From: an uncultured Clostridia bacterium
GTDB taxonomy: Bacteria > Bacillota > Clostridia > Oscillospirales > Oscillospiraceae
Direction: 5' to 3'
DNA length: 27,119 nt
Assembly (NCBI GenBank): GCA_947383645.1
Contig: CANDEH010000023.1
Span: forward strand, 1-27,119
Positions 6,486 through 14,624 of the stretch are shown piece by piece. The position numbers and the translations under genes are program-made. Numbering within the stretch: position 1 is the stretch's first letter; every line of letters starts with the position of its first letter. The notes beneath the pieces are model-generated. The model worked only from the letters and a program-made list of their open reading frames with translations, searched no databases and was not told the origin of the DNA.

Positions 6486-8831
6486 CTAAATGTCATCGAA
6501 ATCGAACTCGTCCAGCTCCTTGAGGACCGTCTGCTCCCCCTCGGTGAGGTCCGTCATCAGGGCCTCCGCCGCCTGACGGGGGTCTACGCCCCAGATCTCG
6601 CCCAGGTTCTCCGCAATCTCCTGCTTCTCCAAGGGCGCGAAGTCGGCGAAGGCACGGCGGAGAAATACCAGGGCACGGCGAAAGTCCCGGTCGTCCAGGG
6701 CGGCGATGTAGTCCCCCAGGTGCCGCCACAATGACAATCGGGCGATGAGGGCGTAGCGGTTCTTCGCCGCCAGTCCCTCGAACCAACCCGCCCCCAGGTC
6801 CGCCGGCACGCCGGGGGACAGGCGGCGGGAGACCTCCCGGCTGAGGAGGTCCTCATCGGCCCTCCCCCGCTCCAAGAGAATCGCCATGGCGAAGCCGGAG
6901 CACCGGGTGTTCAAATCGTCCCGGTCGGACACGGTCTCCATGAGGGTGAGCCACCGCTCCTCCTCCAGAAAGTCGTGGTTCAGCTGCAAAAGGTTCAGCT
7001 TTTCCATGGCCGCCGTCACCTCCGGCGCGGCCTTGGCGTCGCACCGGCAGGCCTCCTCCAGGGTGAGGCAGGCGCGGAGGTAGAGCTGGCGCAGCAGGGG
7101 CAGCACCGGGGCGCTGTCAAACCGGCGCAGGTCCCCGTAGCGGACGGTGACACTGAGCTGCTCCGCCGCGGCGGCCACTTCCGTCAGGGCGGCGGCGTCC
7201 ACGGAGAGACTTTGGAGGGCCGTCAGGGCGTGGGCCGCCGCCGCGGGCATGCCGCAGAGGAAGGCGTCCCGGAAGATGGCGGCGGCCTCCGCCACGCTGG
7301 CGCTGCTGTCCGCGCGCTCCCGCAGGGCGAAGGCGGCGGCCCCCTCGATGGTGTCGCCCAAAAGGGAGCTCTCCACCACCTCGATCTCCGCCTCGGGGGT
7401 CCAGCGCAGCTCCCAGTACTCCCCCCAGTTGGCCCCCTCCTGCCGGGAGGGGAGCAGGGCGGCAAAGTGGATGTTCAGCACCCGCAGGCGGTGGAGGAAG
7501 AAGGAGCGGCGCAGGTCGATGAGGGCCGCGTCTCTGGATTTGACGTTCAGGCGCTCCCGCAGGTCCAGGTCCAGGCGCTGGGCCTCCAAAACGCGGTACT
7601 TCTCCAGGCGCAGGTCCTTTAATTGCCGGTAGAAATCCTCTTGCACGCTGGTGCGGCTGACCCCCTCGGGGAGATAGCCCACCCGCTTGCCGATCTCCGT
7701 ACCCGCCGCCGCTACGGAGATCTCGGCGAAGCTGCCGTGGCCCATGGCGGTCACCGCCGCGTCCCGCAGGTCGGCCAGGCAGGGGAAGCGCCCGCCCCGC
7801 ATGGTCCGCAGGGTGTCAGAGAGCCGGGCGGCCTCGATGACCTCGGCGGAGGAGACGATATTCCCCGCCTTTCGGTGGGCGGCGGCCAGGCGCACCAGGT
7901 AGCGGGTGGGGAGGCCCTCCAGCCCCTCCTCCGACTGGAGGCAGTCCCACAGCAGCTCGAAGTAGGCCGGGGCCCTGTTCCCCGCGCCGTAGCCGGAGCG
8001 GGAGGACAGGCGGTAGTAGGAGTATGGCATCAGCGTGGCGGTGCTGTCCGCCCTGGGGAGGCGGGCGAGCTCCTCGCCGGTCATGGGCTCGCAGGTCTCC
8101 AGGCCCGCCACGTGGAAGGCGCCGCAGACGCAGAGGATCTTCTCCGGGGGGATGCCGCCGTCGATGGCCGCCTGGATCTCCCGCTTCATGTGGGCCTCCC
8201 GGACCTGGGTCTCCGCGGTGCGGCGGGGGTCGTCCCGGCTCAGCGCTCGGAGCTCCCGGCCGAAGGTGTTGCAGGCGGTCACATAGTCCGCCGCGTCTCC
8301 GATCTGCTCGAAGGTCCGCTCCCAGAAGGTGTCGTGGTCCTCCCCGGCTGCAAGCTCCAAGCGGCGGTAGACAGACTCGGTGGCGTCGCCCTCCTCGTCC
8401 TCCGGGGGAATGTCCCCGGAATCGGATTCCTCCTCGTTCTCCTCCGCATCCTCCGCCTGCTCCTCCCGGCGCCGCAGCTCCTCGGCCCACCGGCGCTCCC
8501 GCTCCTCCTCCAGCCCCAGAAAGACGGAGGAGGGCAGGTCCATAAAGCGGCAGGGGACCTTGTGTTCATGGCACCAGAGCACCGCCTCCATCTCCGGGGA
8601 GTACCGGGCGAAGGGGTAGAGCAATGTCCGCACCGGCGCGGTGCGGGTGTAGGCTAAAATCGCCACGGGAAACCGGGTCTCCGGGTGACACAGCCAGGGC
8701 ATCTGGTCGTTCAAGTCGCTGGGCCCCTCCACCAGCACCAGCCGGGGGCGGACCTCCTCCAGGGTGCGGCGGAGATGGAACGCCGCCGCCGGGGACAGGT
8801 GGCGGACGCCAAAGAGTACCGGGGCGCTCAT
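6486..8831 (-). CDS. DUF5682-family protein with EreA/TIKI-like motifs
   Basis: This is a 781-aa protein. The N-terminal ~250 residues carry GVRHLSP (Gly8-His11), LVLVEGPSDLN (Glu35), FMDLP (Asp98), REAHM (211-215) and CGAFHVAG (Gly237-His240). The paired GxxH motifs with an intervening E and RExxM resemble the catalytic skeleton of the erythromycin-esterase (EreA) and TIKI/TraB families. A highly acidic low-complexity insert (about 108-150) interrupts the domain. The remaining 500 residues are mainly helical. The start overlaps the MoxR stop in an ATGA, indicating coupled translation. DUF5682 genes typically sit beside MoxR and VWA genes. Enzymatic activity is inferred from motifs, and the substrate is unknown. 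Confidence 0.82.
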   Translation of the reverse strand: MSAPVLFGVRHLSPAAAFHLRRTLEEVRPRLVLVEGPSDLNDQMPWLCHPETRFPVAILAYTRTAPVRTLLYPFARYSPEMEAVLWCHEHKVPCRFMDLPSSVFLGLEEERERRWAEELRRREEQAEDAEENEEESDSGDIPPEDEEGDATESVYRRLELAAGEDHDTFWERTFEQIGDAADYVTACNTFGRELRALSRDDPRRTAETQVREAHMKREIQAAIDGGIPPEKILCVCGAFHVAGLETCEPMTGEELARLPRADSTATLMPYSYYRLSSRSGYGAGNRAPAYFELLWDCLQSEEGLEGLPTRYLVRLAAAHRKAGNIVSSAEVIEAARLSDTLRTMRGGRFPCLADLRDAAVTAMGHGSFAEISVAAAGTEIGKRVGYLPEGVSRTSVQEDFYRQLKDLRLEKYRVLEAQRLDLDLRERLNVKSRDAALIDLRRSFFLHRLRVLNIHFAALLPSRQEGANWGEYWELRWTPEAEIEVVESSLLGDTIEGAAAFALRERADSSASVAEAAAIFRDAFLCGMPAAAAHALTALQSLSVDAAALTEVAAAAEQLSVTVRYGDLRRFDSAPVLPLLRQLYLRACLTLEEACRCDAKAAPEVTAAMEKLNLLQLNHDFLEEERWLTLMETVSDRDDLNTRCSGFAMAILLERGRADEDLLSREVSRRLSPGVPADLGAGWFEGLAAKNRYALIARLSLWRHLGDYIAALDDRDFRRALVFLRRAFADFAPLEKQEIAENLGEIWGVDPRQAAEALMTDLTEGEQTVLKELDEFDFDDI

Positions 8832-9916
8832 CCCTGGCCCAGCTCCCGGCAGGCTCGGTAGAGGCCCAGCCAGGCGCTGCCCCGCTTCTTCATCACGTTC
8901 TCCAGATACTCCTTCCAGCAGACCTTGTCCTGCTCCTCGTCCTTGATGACCGCCCCCTGGAGGGCGGCGGCCAGGTCCGCGTCGGTGATGGTCCCGCCGC
9001 CGAAGCTCCCGGCCAGCGCCATGGCGTTGGTCAAAAGGGAGATGGCCTCGGCGGTGGAGAGGACGCCGGAGGTGGTTTTCAGCTTCTGCTTGCCGTCCAG
9101 AGTGGCCCCACGGCGCAGCTCCCGGAAGATGGTGACCACCTTCTCCACCGCGTCGGCGTCGGGCTTCCTGGCGTTCAGGTCCAGGCCGGCGGAGAGCTGC
9201 TCCACGCGGGTGCGGACGATGTCCATCTCCGTCTCCATGTCCGCCGGGGTGGGCAATACCACGATGTTGAACCGGCGCTTCAAGGCGGCGGACATGTCGT
9301 TGACGCCCTTGTCCCGGGTGTTGGCGGTGGCGATGAGGGAGAACCCCTTTTGGGCAGGCACCTCCAACCCCAGCTCCGGCACGCTGAGGCGCTTCTCGGA
9401 GAGGAGGGAGATCAAAGCATCCTGCACCTCGCTGGCGCAGCGGGAGATCTCCTCCACCCGGGCGATGGTGCCGGTCTCCATGGCGCGGTAGACCGGGGTC
9501 TTCACCATGGCCTCCGTGCTGGGGCCCCGGGCGATGAGCATGGCGTAGTTCCAGGAGTAGCGGATCTGCTCCTCGGTGGTGCCGGCGGTGCCCTGCACCA
9601 CCTTGGTGGAGTCGCCGTTGATGGCGGCGGCTAAATGCTCACTGAGCCAGGATTTCGCCGTCCCCGGCTCGCCGATGAGGAGCAGGGCCCGGTCGGTGAC
9701 CAGGGTGGCGATGGCGATCTCCACCAGCCGCCGGCTGCCCATGTACTTGGGGGTGATGTCCACCCCCTTCACCTTGGTGTTGCCCTCAATGTAGGTGAGG
9801 ACGGACCGGGGGGACATCCGCCACCCCGTGGGGATGGGGTCCCGCTCCGCGGAGATGAGGGCCTCCAGCTCCCGCTGGAAGAGCTCCTCCGCCGGGAGGC
9901 GCTGTACGTTGGCCAT
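8828..9916 (-). CDS. MoxR-type AAA+ ATPase
   Basis: This is a 362-aa protein starting MANVQRLPAEE at 9916, with AGGAGG eight bases upstream. Walker A is GEPGTAKSW (82-90). The Walker B strand reads IARVEEISR (151-159), with Glu in place of the usual Asp of the DE pair. EVQDALISLLSEKRLSVPEL (163-182) is the typical MoxR segment after Walker B. Sensor 1 is ATANTRD (Asn199), and an Arg-finger region ALKRRFN lies at 211-217. MoxR ATPases act with VWA proteins as chaperone-like remodelling machines that activate or assemble target proteins. It is flanked by DUF1349 (17-base gap) and DUF5682 (4-base overlap) genes. Confidence 0.93.
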   Translation of the reverse strand: MANVQRLPAEELFQRELEALISAERDPIPTGWRMSPRSVLTYIEGNTKVKGVDITPKYMGSRRLVEIAIATLVTDRALLLIGEPGTAKSWLSEHLAAAINGDSTKVVQGTAGTTEEQIRYSWNYAMLIARGPSTEAMVKTPVYRAMETGTIARVEEISRCASEVQDALISLLSEKRLSVPELGLEVPAQKGFSLIATANTRDKGVNDMSAALKRRFNIVVLPTPADMETEMDIVRTRVEQLSAGLDLNARKPDADAVEKVVTIFRELRRGATLDGKQKLKTTSGVLSTAEAISLLTNAMALAGSFGGGTITDADLAAALQGAVIKDEEQDKVCWKEYLENVMKKRGSAWLGLYRACRELGQG

Positions 9917-9933
9917 AGGGCGTTCCTCCTTTT

Positions 9934-10521
9934 CTATTCGTGGGCCCGCCACAGGCAGGGGCCCAGGGTCATATGGGTGAACTCCGCCCGGAAGGAGGAC
10001 TCCTCCGGGCTGCAGGCGTAGAGGCCGAAGGCGATCCGCCCCGCCCCCTCCCACAGGCGGCAGATCCGCATCTGCCGGAAGGTCTGGCCGTCCGGGGAGC
10101 ACTCCAGGCAGTAGTCGCTGCCCCGGCGGCTCAGGCGGTACCACATGGAGCGGATGTCCGCGGCGATGTCCGTGGTGGCCCAGTCGGAGTAGCCGTGGTT
10201 GGTCACCACGCTGCCCAGGCGCTGGAAGGTCTCGTTCTCGTACTCGACGGAGGCCTTCAGCCAGTTCTCGCTGTCCAGGTACACCGCCACGCCGCACTGG
10301 TCGAAGCGGCGCCTGCTGGCAAAGTCGGTTTTGACGGTGAAGGAGAAGTACTGCTCCTCCGTCTCCAGCTGGAGGACCGGGGCGCTGTCGTTTTGAAAGC
10401 CGTAGTAGGTCCGCTGCCACAGGTCCGTGTGGGGCTCCGTGACCATCACGATCTTTTCCGGGGTGATCTCACAGGTCCGGGGCGGGCGGGTCCAGATCAG
10501 GTTGTTTATATCGAAATTCAT
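9934..10521 (-). CDS. DUF1349 (concanavalin A-like beta-sandwich) protein
   Basis: This is a 195-aa cytoplasmic-type protein without a signal peptide. Residues such as DLWQRTYYGFQND, FDQCGVAVYLDSENWLKASV and the end region VGLYACSPEE-like (IAFGLYACSPEESSF) follow the DUF1349 pattern (laminin-G/concanavalin A-like jelly roll, as in yeast regulation-of-enolase protein 1). Such domains may bind a carbohydrate or another small ligand; the actual ligand is unknown. GGAGGAG precedes the ATG and is only 13 bases from the upstream stop. Its presence between the HEAT-like and MoxR genes makes it a candidate substrate-recognition or scaffold subunit of the operon's machine (inference). Confidence 0.8.
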   Translation of the reverse strand: MNFDINNLIWTRPPRTCEITPEKIVMVTEPHTDLWQRTYYGFQNDSAPVLQLETEEQYFSFTVKTDFASRRRFDQCGVAVYLDSENWLKASVEYENETFQRLGSVVTNHGYSDWATTDIAADIRSMWYRLSRRGSDYCLECSPDGQTFRQMRICRLWEGAGRIAFGLYACSPEESSFRAEFTHMTLGPCLWRAHE

Positions 10522-10534
10522 CTATATCTCCTCC

Positions 10535-12469
10535 CTACGGCCGCAGGGCCCACCACTCGCTCCAGTCGGGGAAGGGCCTCCCCTCCTCCAGGGCGGCGAT
10601 GGTGTAGGGGAACGCCGCCTTGGACAGCGGGGTGTCCTCGGGACGGAGGCCGCCGGCCTTGTCCGCCTCCCGGAGGAGGGCGATGATGTCCTCCTTGGGC
10701 AGCACCTTGGCCGCCTCCTGGAGGAGGTGCCACAGGTGGTAGAGGTAGCCGCCCTTTTTGCTGGCGCGCATGCTCTTTCCCAGCACGCCCACAGGGCTGC
10801 CGTGGAACTTCAGCAGGGCGAAGCTGAAGCCGCTCCACTTCCCCGTCTCCACCATCCGCTGCCGCAGGTAGGGCACCACTAAGGCGCAGGCTTCCGAATC
10901 GCCGGGATTGATGAGGTCCAGCAGAATCTTGTCAAACTCCCCGATGGGCTCCACGCCGTTGAAGGGCATGTAGTACTGCTGCTCCCGGCGGTCGGCGGGG
11001 GCCTTCCACTCCGCGTCGATGAGCCGGGCGATCCACCGGCGGTCGATGGTGATATCTACCGGGCGGCTGGTGAAGTGGTAGAGCTTGTAGCACCCCGTCT
11101 CCTCATGCCAGTACAGACGGCGCAGGGCCTGGAGCACCTCCTGGTGGGCGGCGCGGGCCTCCTCCACGGCCAGAAGGGGCTTCTTCGTGCGGAGGTAGGG
11201 GGAGAACCGGTTGTAGACCTCCGCCGCCGGCCGGGTGAGGATGGCGGCAAGCAGGGCGTGGGACAGGCAGCGGGCGGTCTTCCCGTTCTTCTCCCACAGC
11301 TCGGTACAGAGGGCGCAGAGGGCCGGGGTGTCCCGGCGGCAAATGCCCATCATCAGATAGCCGCTCAGGGCCTGGTCCACGGGCAGACACCGCAGCCCCG
11401 CCTGATTTTTCAGCTTGGCAATGTCCCGGGCGCGGTCGTCCACCCAGCGCCAGAGGTCCAGCATGGCCGGGGAGTCCTTCCCCACCGCCGCCTCGCCCCA
11501 GCGGCGCAGCTCCGCGTGCTGGGCCTCGGTGACCATGCCGCTGCCGGCCAGAAGGTCCTCCAGGCAGGCGCGGAAGCCCCGGGCAACCAGGTCGGAGGCC
11601 CATTGAGTCTCCGACTTGGCCAGAAAGCTGACGCTCTCCCCCCGCTTGGGGAGCTCCTCCGTCCAGAAGGCCTTTACCGCCTCCCCGTCCTGGAGGGACA
11701 GAGCGTCCAGGGCGGCCTCCCGGCACTTGCCCCGCTCGCTCTTTGTCAGATCCAGCAGCAGATTTGTGTTGTTCGGGTTGGCCCCCAGGCCCTCGATCAC
11801 CGCCGCTCTCACGTCCTTCTTACACTCCGGCAGAACGGAGAGGAGCCACGGCGTGGCTTCCGCCCCCTCGATGGCGGCGATCATCTCCGCCCGGCGGGCC
11901 ATGTCCTTTTTCCCTCCGCCGTCGAAGTCCCGCTTCAGAAGGGGCAGGGCGGCGGGGCCGATCTCCCGCAGGATTTTGGCGTTCTGATCCGCCATCTCGC
12001 CGTAGCCGTCCCCCAGGCCGGCGATGACGGCGGGGAGCACCCGGTAGTCCCGGAAGAACTCCGGGTGGGCCTCCCAGGCGGACTGGACGATCTCCATCCG
12101 CCCGCCGCCGGTGGTGGTGAGGGCGGTAAGCAGAGGCTGTATCTGCCCATAGGATATCTGGCAATACGTACCGCCCCCGGCGCGGAGGGGCGCCATCTCC
12201 CCGGCGAGGCCGGTGGTCCCCTGGGTGTAGGCCACCGCGTCCACCAGGGCCAGGAGGCTCAAAAGCCGGCGGCCCCGCTCCTCCGCCGGGGCGTCCAGAA
12301 GGGCGTCCAGGCCGGCGGAGATTTTGGCGAACACCGGGCTGGCCGCTGCCAGGGGCTTCAGCGCCTCAGCGGAGCGCTTCAGGCGAAAATCCTCCCCTAA
12401 AAGCCCCGTGCCGGCAATGGCGGCGTGCTCCAGCCGCTCCTTCACATCATATAAGGGCTGTAGATCCAC
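10535..12469 (-). CDS. HEAT-like helical repeat protein of the MoxR/SWIM operon
   Basis: This is a 644-aa soluble protein, almost entirely helical. Residues about 140-270 show HEAT-like pairs of helices (for example VLPAVIAGLGDGYGEMADQN, ILREIGPAALPLLKRDF, AAVIEGLGANPNNTNLLLDL). The start is GTG at 12467-12469, supported by AAAGGAGG nine bases upstream. In related operons the gene in this position is usually annotated DUF5691 or HEAT-repeat protein. I can support the repeat architecture but not the exact family. HEAT arrays act as protein-binding scaffolds, consistent with a role in presenting targets to the MoxR ATPase. Confidence 0.78.
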   Translation of the reverse strand: MDLQPLYDVKERLEHAAIAGTGLLGEDFRLKRSAEALKPLAAASPVFAKISAGLDALLDAPAEERGRRLLSLLALVDAVAYTQGTTGLAGEMAPLRAGGGTYCQISYGQIQPLLTALTTTGGGRMEIVQSAWEAHPEFFRDYRVLPAVIAGLGDGYGEMADQNAKILREIGPAALPLLKRDFDGGGKKDMARRAEMIAAIEGAEATPWLLSVLPECKKDVRAAVIEGLGANPNNTNLLLDLTKSERGKCREAALDALSLQDGEAVKAFWTEELPKRGESVSFLAKSETQWASDLVARGFRACLEDLLAGSGMVTEAQHAELRRWGEAAVGKDSPAMLDLWRWVDDRARDIAKLKNQAGLRCLPVDQALSGYLMMGICRRDTPALCALCTELWEKNGKTARCLSHALLAAILTRPAAEVYNRFSPYLRTKKPLLAVEEARAAHQEVLQALRRLYWHEETGCYKLYHFTSRPVDITIDRRWIARLIDAEWKAPADRREQQYYMPFNGVEPIGEFDKILLDLINPGDSEACALVVPYLRQRMVETGKWSGFSFALLKFHGSPVGVLGKSMRASKKGGYLYHLWHLLQEAAKVLPKEDIIALLREADKAGGLRPEDTPLSKAAFPYTIAALEEGRPFPDWSEWWALRP

Positions 12470-12484
12470 TGTGGTTCGCCTCCT

Positions 12485-13927
12485 TTAATACAGCAGGCGA
12501 ATGGTATTCGCCCGGGTGACAAGACTGTAGGGATGCAGGCAGATGGTCCGGTCGGCGTTGTCGTAGAAGATAAGCCCGAACAGGGCGCTCCCCGCCGGAA
12601 CGCCCTCCGGCAGCATGGCAAGCCTCCCGGTACAGGCGTGGTCCGCCCCGTCCTCCGGCCGGTCCCGCAGGATGATGCGGCCGCCGGCGGTGTCCTCCAG
12701 CACCGTGGTCCCCCCCACTGTGCCGATCTCTCCCACCGGCACCAGGGCGGCGTAGAACTTGGGCAGGAGGGTGTTTTTCATCTGCCCCTTGGCCAGCTTC
12801 ACCGCGGTGGCCAGGTCCTTCTGGGCCAGGGCGGGAAGGGAGGCCTGCTCCTCCGCGGAAATCGGGCGGCTGGTGCAGCCGTCCCAGCGGATGCGGCAGT
12901 TGCTCTCGCCGGGGTAGGTGTAGAGAGTGGGAACCTCGATAAGCTCGAAGCGGCTGTCGTCGGCCTTTACGTACTTGACGGCCTTCAGCGGGCGCAGGTT
13001 CAGGGTCTGGTCGATGCGGCCGGTGTCGATATCCAGCCACCAGCCCCGCTCCACGTACTCCCGCTTGGCCTCGTCCAGGGACACGTCGAAGGAGAGCTGC
13101 ACCAGCCGGGCGTTCTCCCGGCAGGCGCCGATGGCGTGAAGGTCCTCCAGCCGCCACACGCCGCCCAGGGCCTCGAAGAGCACGGTGTCCTCGGCGGAGA
13201 ACTGGCCGGCCTCCAGCTTCTGCTGGAGGAAGGCGCGGGACTTCTCGATGGTGCTGTGGAGGGCGATCAAAATCCGCAGCACCTCGGCGTAGCCCTGGGC
13301 CGCGTCCACCTGTTTGCGCTGGATGGCCCGGGCGGCGAGGGCCATCCGGGAGAAGGCCGCCTGGGGGCCGGTGAGGTAGTAGCTGCCCAGGTCCTTGGCC
13401 AGCTTCTCATAGGTCTGGGCGTTGGCCCCGGCCAGTGTCCCCACACCGGCGGTAAGGAGGTCGTCCACCATCTGCGCCGCTAGGTCCAGGCCCTTGAGCT
13501 GGGCGTTCATCCGCTTGGTCTGGGCGGCGGCGTTGGGCTTTTTGGGCCTGGCCGGGGAGGAGGCCGCCTGCTCCTTCTTCTCCGCCCGGGCCGCCTGTTT
13601 GGCCCGCTTCTCGGCGATGCCGGCGGGGATCTCCGCCGCGGGGAAGTCCTTCCCCGCTAAAATCTCAAACAGCAGGCCCAGACAGTGCTTGCAGGGGAAC
13701 TGCCGGCTGGGGCAGGAGCAGCGGCACACCGGCTGCTCCCGGTCTGTGAAGTCGATAGAGGTGTGGTAGGGGTTCTTCCCGCTGCCGGCGCAGTCCGCCC
13801 AGTAGAGGGAGTCGTCTGACGCGCGGTGGTGCTGGGAGAAGCTGCCTTTTCTGGAGAGCTTTCGCCCGTTCTCCGCCGCGGCGGCGTTGGGGGAGAGCCG
13901 CAGGATGAATTGCTCGGTCAGTTCCAT
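12485..13927 (-). CDS. SWIM zinc-finger protein
   Basis: This is a 480-aa protein and the first gene of the operon. An N-terminal SWIM zinc finger has the CxC...CxH signature: Cys70, Cys72, Cys79 and His81 within VCRCSCPSRQFPCKHCLGLL. An A/K-rich, low-complexity linker (about 105-145) follows, then a long helical and beta-rich C-terminal region without a motif I recognise. SWIM domains bind DNA or protein. Standalone SWIM proteins commonly accompany MoxR, DUF5682 and VWA genes. The ATG follows ACAGGAGGCGTCCCC, an excellent ribosome binding site. No convincing consensus promoter is visible in the 70 bases upstream; the next sequence upstream is repeat copy D. Confidence 0.88.
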   Translation of the reverse strand: MELTEQFILRLSPNAAAAENGRKLSRKGSFSQHHRASDDSLYWADCAGSGKNPYHTSIDFTDREQPVCRCSCPSRQFPCKHCLGLLFEILAGKDFPAAEIPAGIAEKRAKQAARAEKKEQAASSPARPKKPNAAAQTKRMNAQLKGLDLAAQMVDDLLTAGVGTLAGANAQTYEKLAKDLGSYYLTGPQAAFSRMALAARAIQRKQVDAAQGYAEVLRILIALHSTIEKSRAFLQQKLEAGQFSAEDTVLFEALGGVWRLEDLHAIGACRENARLVQLSFDVSLDEAKREYVERGWWLDIDTGRIDQTLNLRPLKAVKYVKADDSRFELIEVPTLYTYPGESNCRIRWDGCTSRPISAEEQASLPALAQKDLATAVKLAKGQMKNTLLPKFYAALVPVGEIGTVGGTTVLEDTAGGRIILRDRPEDGADHACTGRLAMLPEGVPAGSALFGLIFYDNADRTICLHPYSLVTRANTIRLLY

Positions 13928-14008
13928 GGGGACGCCTCCTGTCAGAATAGGATGTTGAAAAATCTGCGGAAGTTTGTCGGTTTATCCGCAGCCTGTGGAC
14001 CGATATCT

Positions 14009-14130
14009 GCCGCTGTGCCCGCGCTGCGCGGCGGCGGGGAAATGCCCTTGGGCTGCGGCGGGTTGATTCCCCGGGGCGGGAACCTTGTTGGGCTCCCTTT
14101 CCCACTTTCACCGCGGCAGGCTCTGCCGGT
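14009..14130 (-). repeat. Palindromic cassette repeat, degenerate copy D
   Basis: Read on the minus strand, this stretch follows the cassette order with many changes: CCGGCAGAGCCTG, GCGGTGAAAGTG, GGGAGCCCAACAAGGTTCCC in place of the core palindrome, AATCAACCCGCCGCA, then CCCAAGGGCATTTCCCCG. The last two segments match copy B (TCAACCCGCCCGCA and CCCAAGGGCATTTCTTCG). The AAGGAGG motif is lost. It lies in the leader region upstream of the SWIM gene. Confidence 0.7.
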
Positions 14131-14144
14131 TTCCTGGATGTTCT

Positions 14145-14309
14145 GAGAAGCTGTACCAATCGCCGAAGTATGCGGATTTGCCGGCTGAAATTGCCGCGGA
14201 CAAGGGAAAAAATCGCAGGAATACTGTTTATATTTCAAGACTTTTTAACGCGGTCTGCGGTGATTTCAGACGCAAAGCCCCATGCTGTGGCGGTTGGTAC
14301 AGCTTCTTA
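14145..14309 (+). repeat. Terminal-inverted-repeat element, copy 1
   Basis: The left end GAGAAGCTGTACCAATCGCC and the right end (reverse strand) TAAGAAGCTGTACCAACCGC are inverted repeats. The ~165-bp interior includes AAAAAATCGCAGGAATACT and TTTTTAACGCGGTCTGCGG, closely matching the reverse complement of 15862-16028. No coding frame is shared. It is non-autonomous and mobile-element-like; an RNA role is not excluded. Confidence 0.85.
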
Positions 14310-14453
14310 CGTTATCCTACCACAATTTTTTTCGTCAGGCAAGAGAGAGGCGGCGGTTTGCTGTCCAAAAAAGAGGTCACTTCCCGGCGGAAATCCGCCG
14401 CATAGGGCGCGGGTATCGGGGGATACTATCCGATATCCGATCAGGAGGGAGAG

Positions 14454-14624
14454 ATGGCGATGAAGGACGGGAAGCAGCGGCCTCTGGAGCGTCAGCGCAC
14501 GGAGGATGCCGCGAAGATCAGCTACAAGGACCTGCAGGCCAGCCGCACCGACCCCCAGGGCAGCTACACCGGATGTCCGGCGGACCCCTTTGAGGTGCCG
14601 GTGCAGGATGTGGACGATCTATAG
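14454..14624 (+). CDS. Small acidic conserved protein (56 aa)
   Basis: The ATG at 14454 follows AGGAGGGAGAG; an in-frame ATG two codons later is possible but has poorer spacing. The 56-residue product ends DPQGSYTGCPADPFEVPVQD then VDDL and stops at TAG 14622-14624. A C-terminus of the form DPxGSYTGxPxxPxExPVQDxDDL is, to my recollection, common in short uncharacterised proteins of Clostridia, which supports this as a real gene despite its size. It is hydrophilic, without a signal peptide or membrane segment, and its function is unknown. It stands alone between two repeat elements. Confidence 0.75.
   Translation: MAMKDGKQRPLERQRTEDAAKISYKDLQASRTDPQGSYTGCPADPFEVPVQDVDDL

Noticed and set aside
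8828..10420. 530-codon version of the MoxR protein
   Set aside because: The N-terminal 168 codons are a shadow of the DUF1349 gene. AGGAGG and the MANVQ start at 9916 define the real beginning.
11075..12400. 441-codon plus-strand frame opposite the HEAT-like gene
   Set aside because: It is antisense to a coherent operon gene with a strong start; the translation is Gly/Gln/His-rich without motifs.
13928..14008. Promoter of the seven-gene SWIM operon
   Set aside because: TATTCT lies near 13950, but the -35 candidates are poor; the real promoter may lie within or beyond repeat copy D.
14310..14453. Promoter for the 56-aa gene
   Set aside because: TACTAT and a tandem ATCCGAT repeat occur near 14424-14441, but no -35 box at acceptable spacing stands out, so I do not annotate one.
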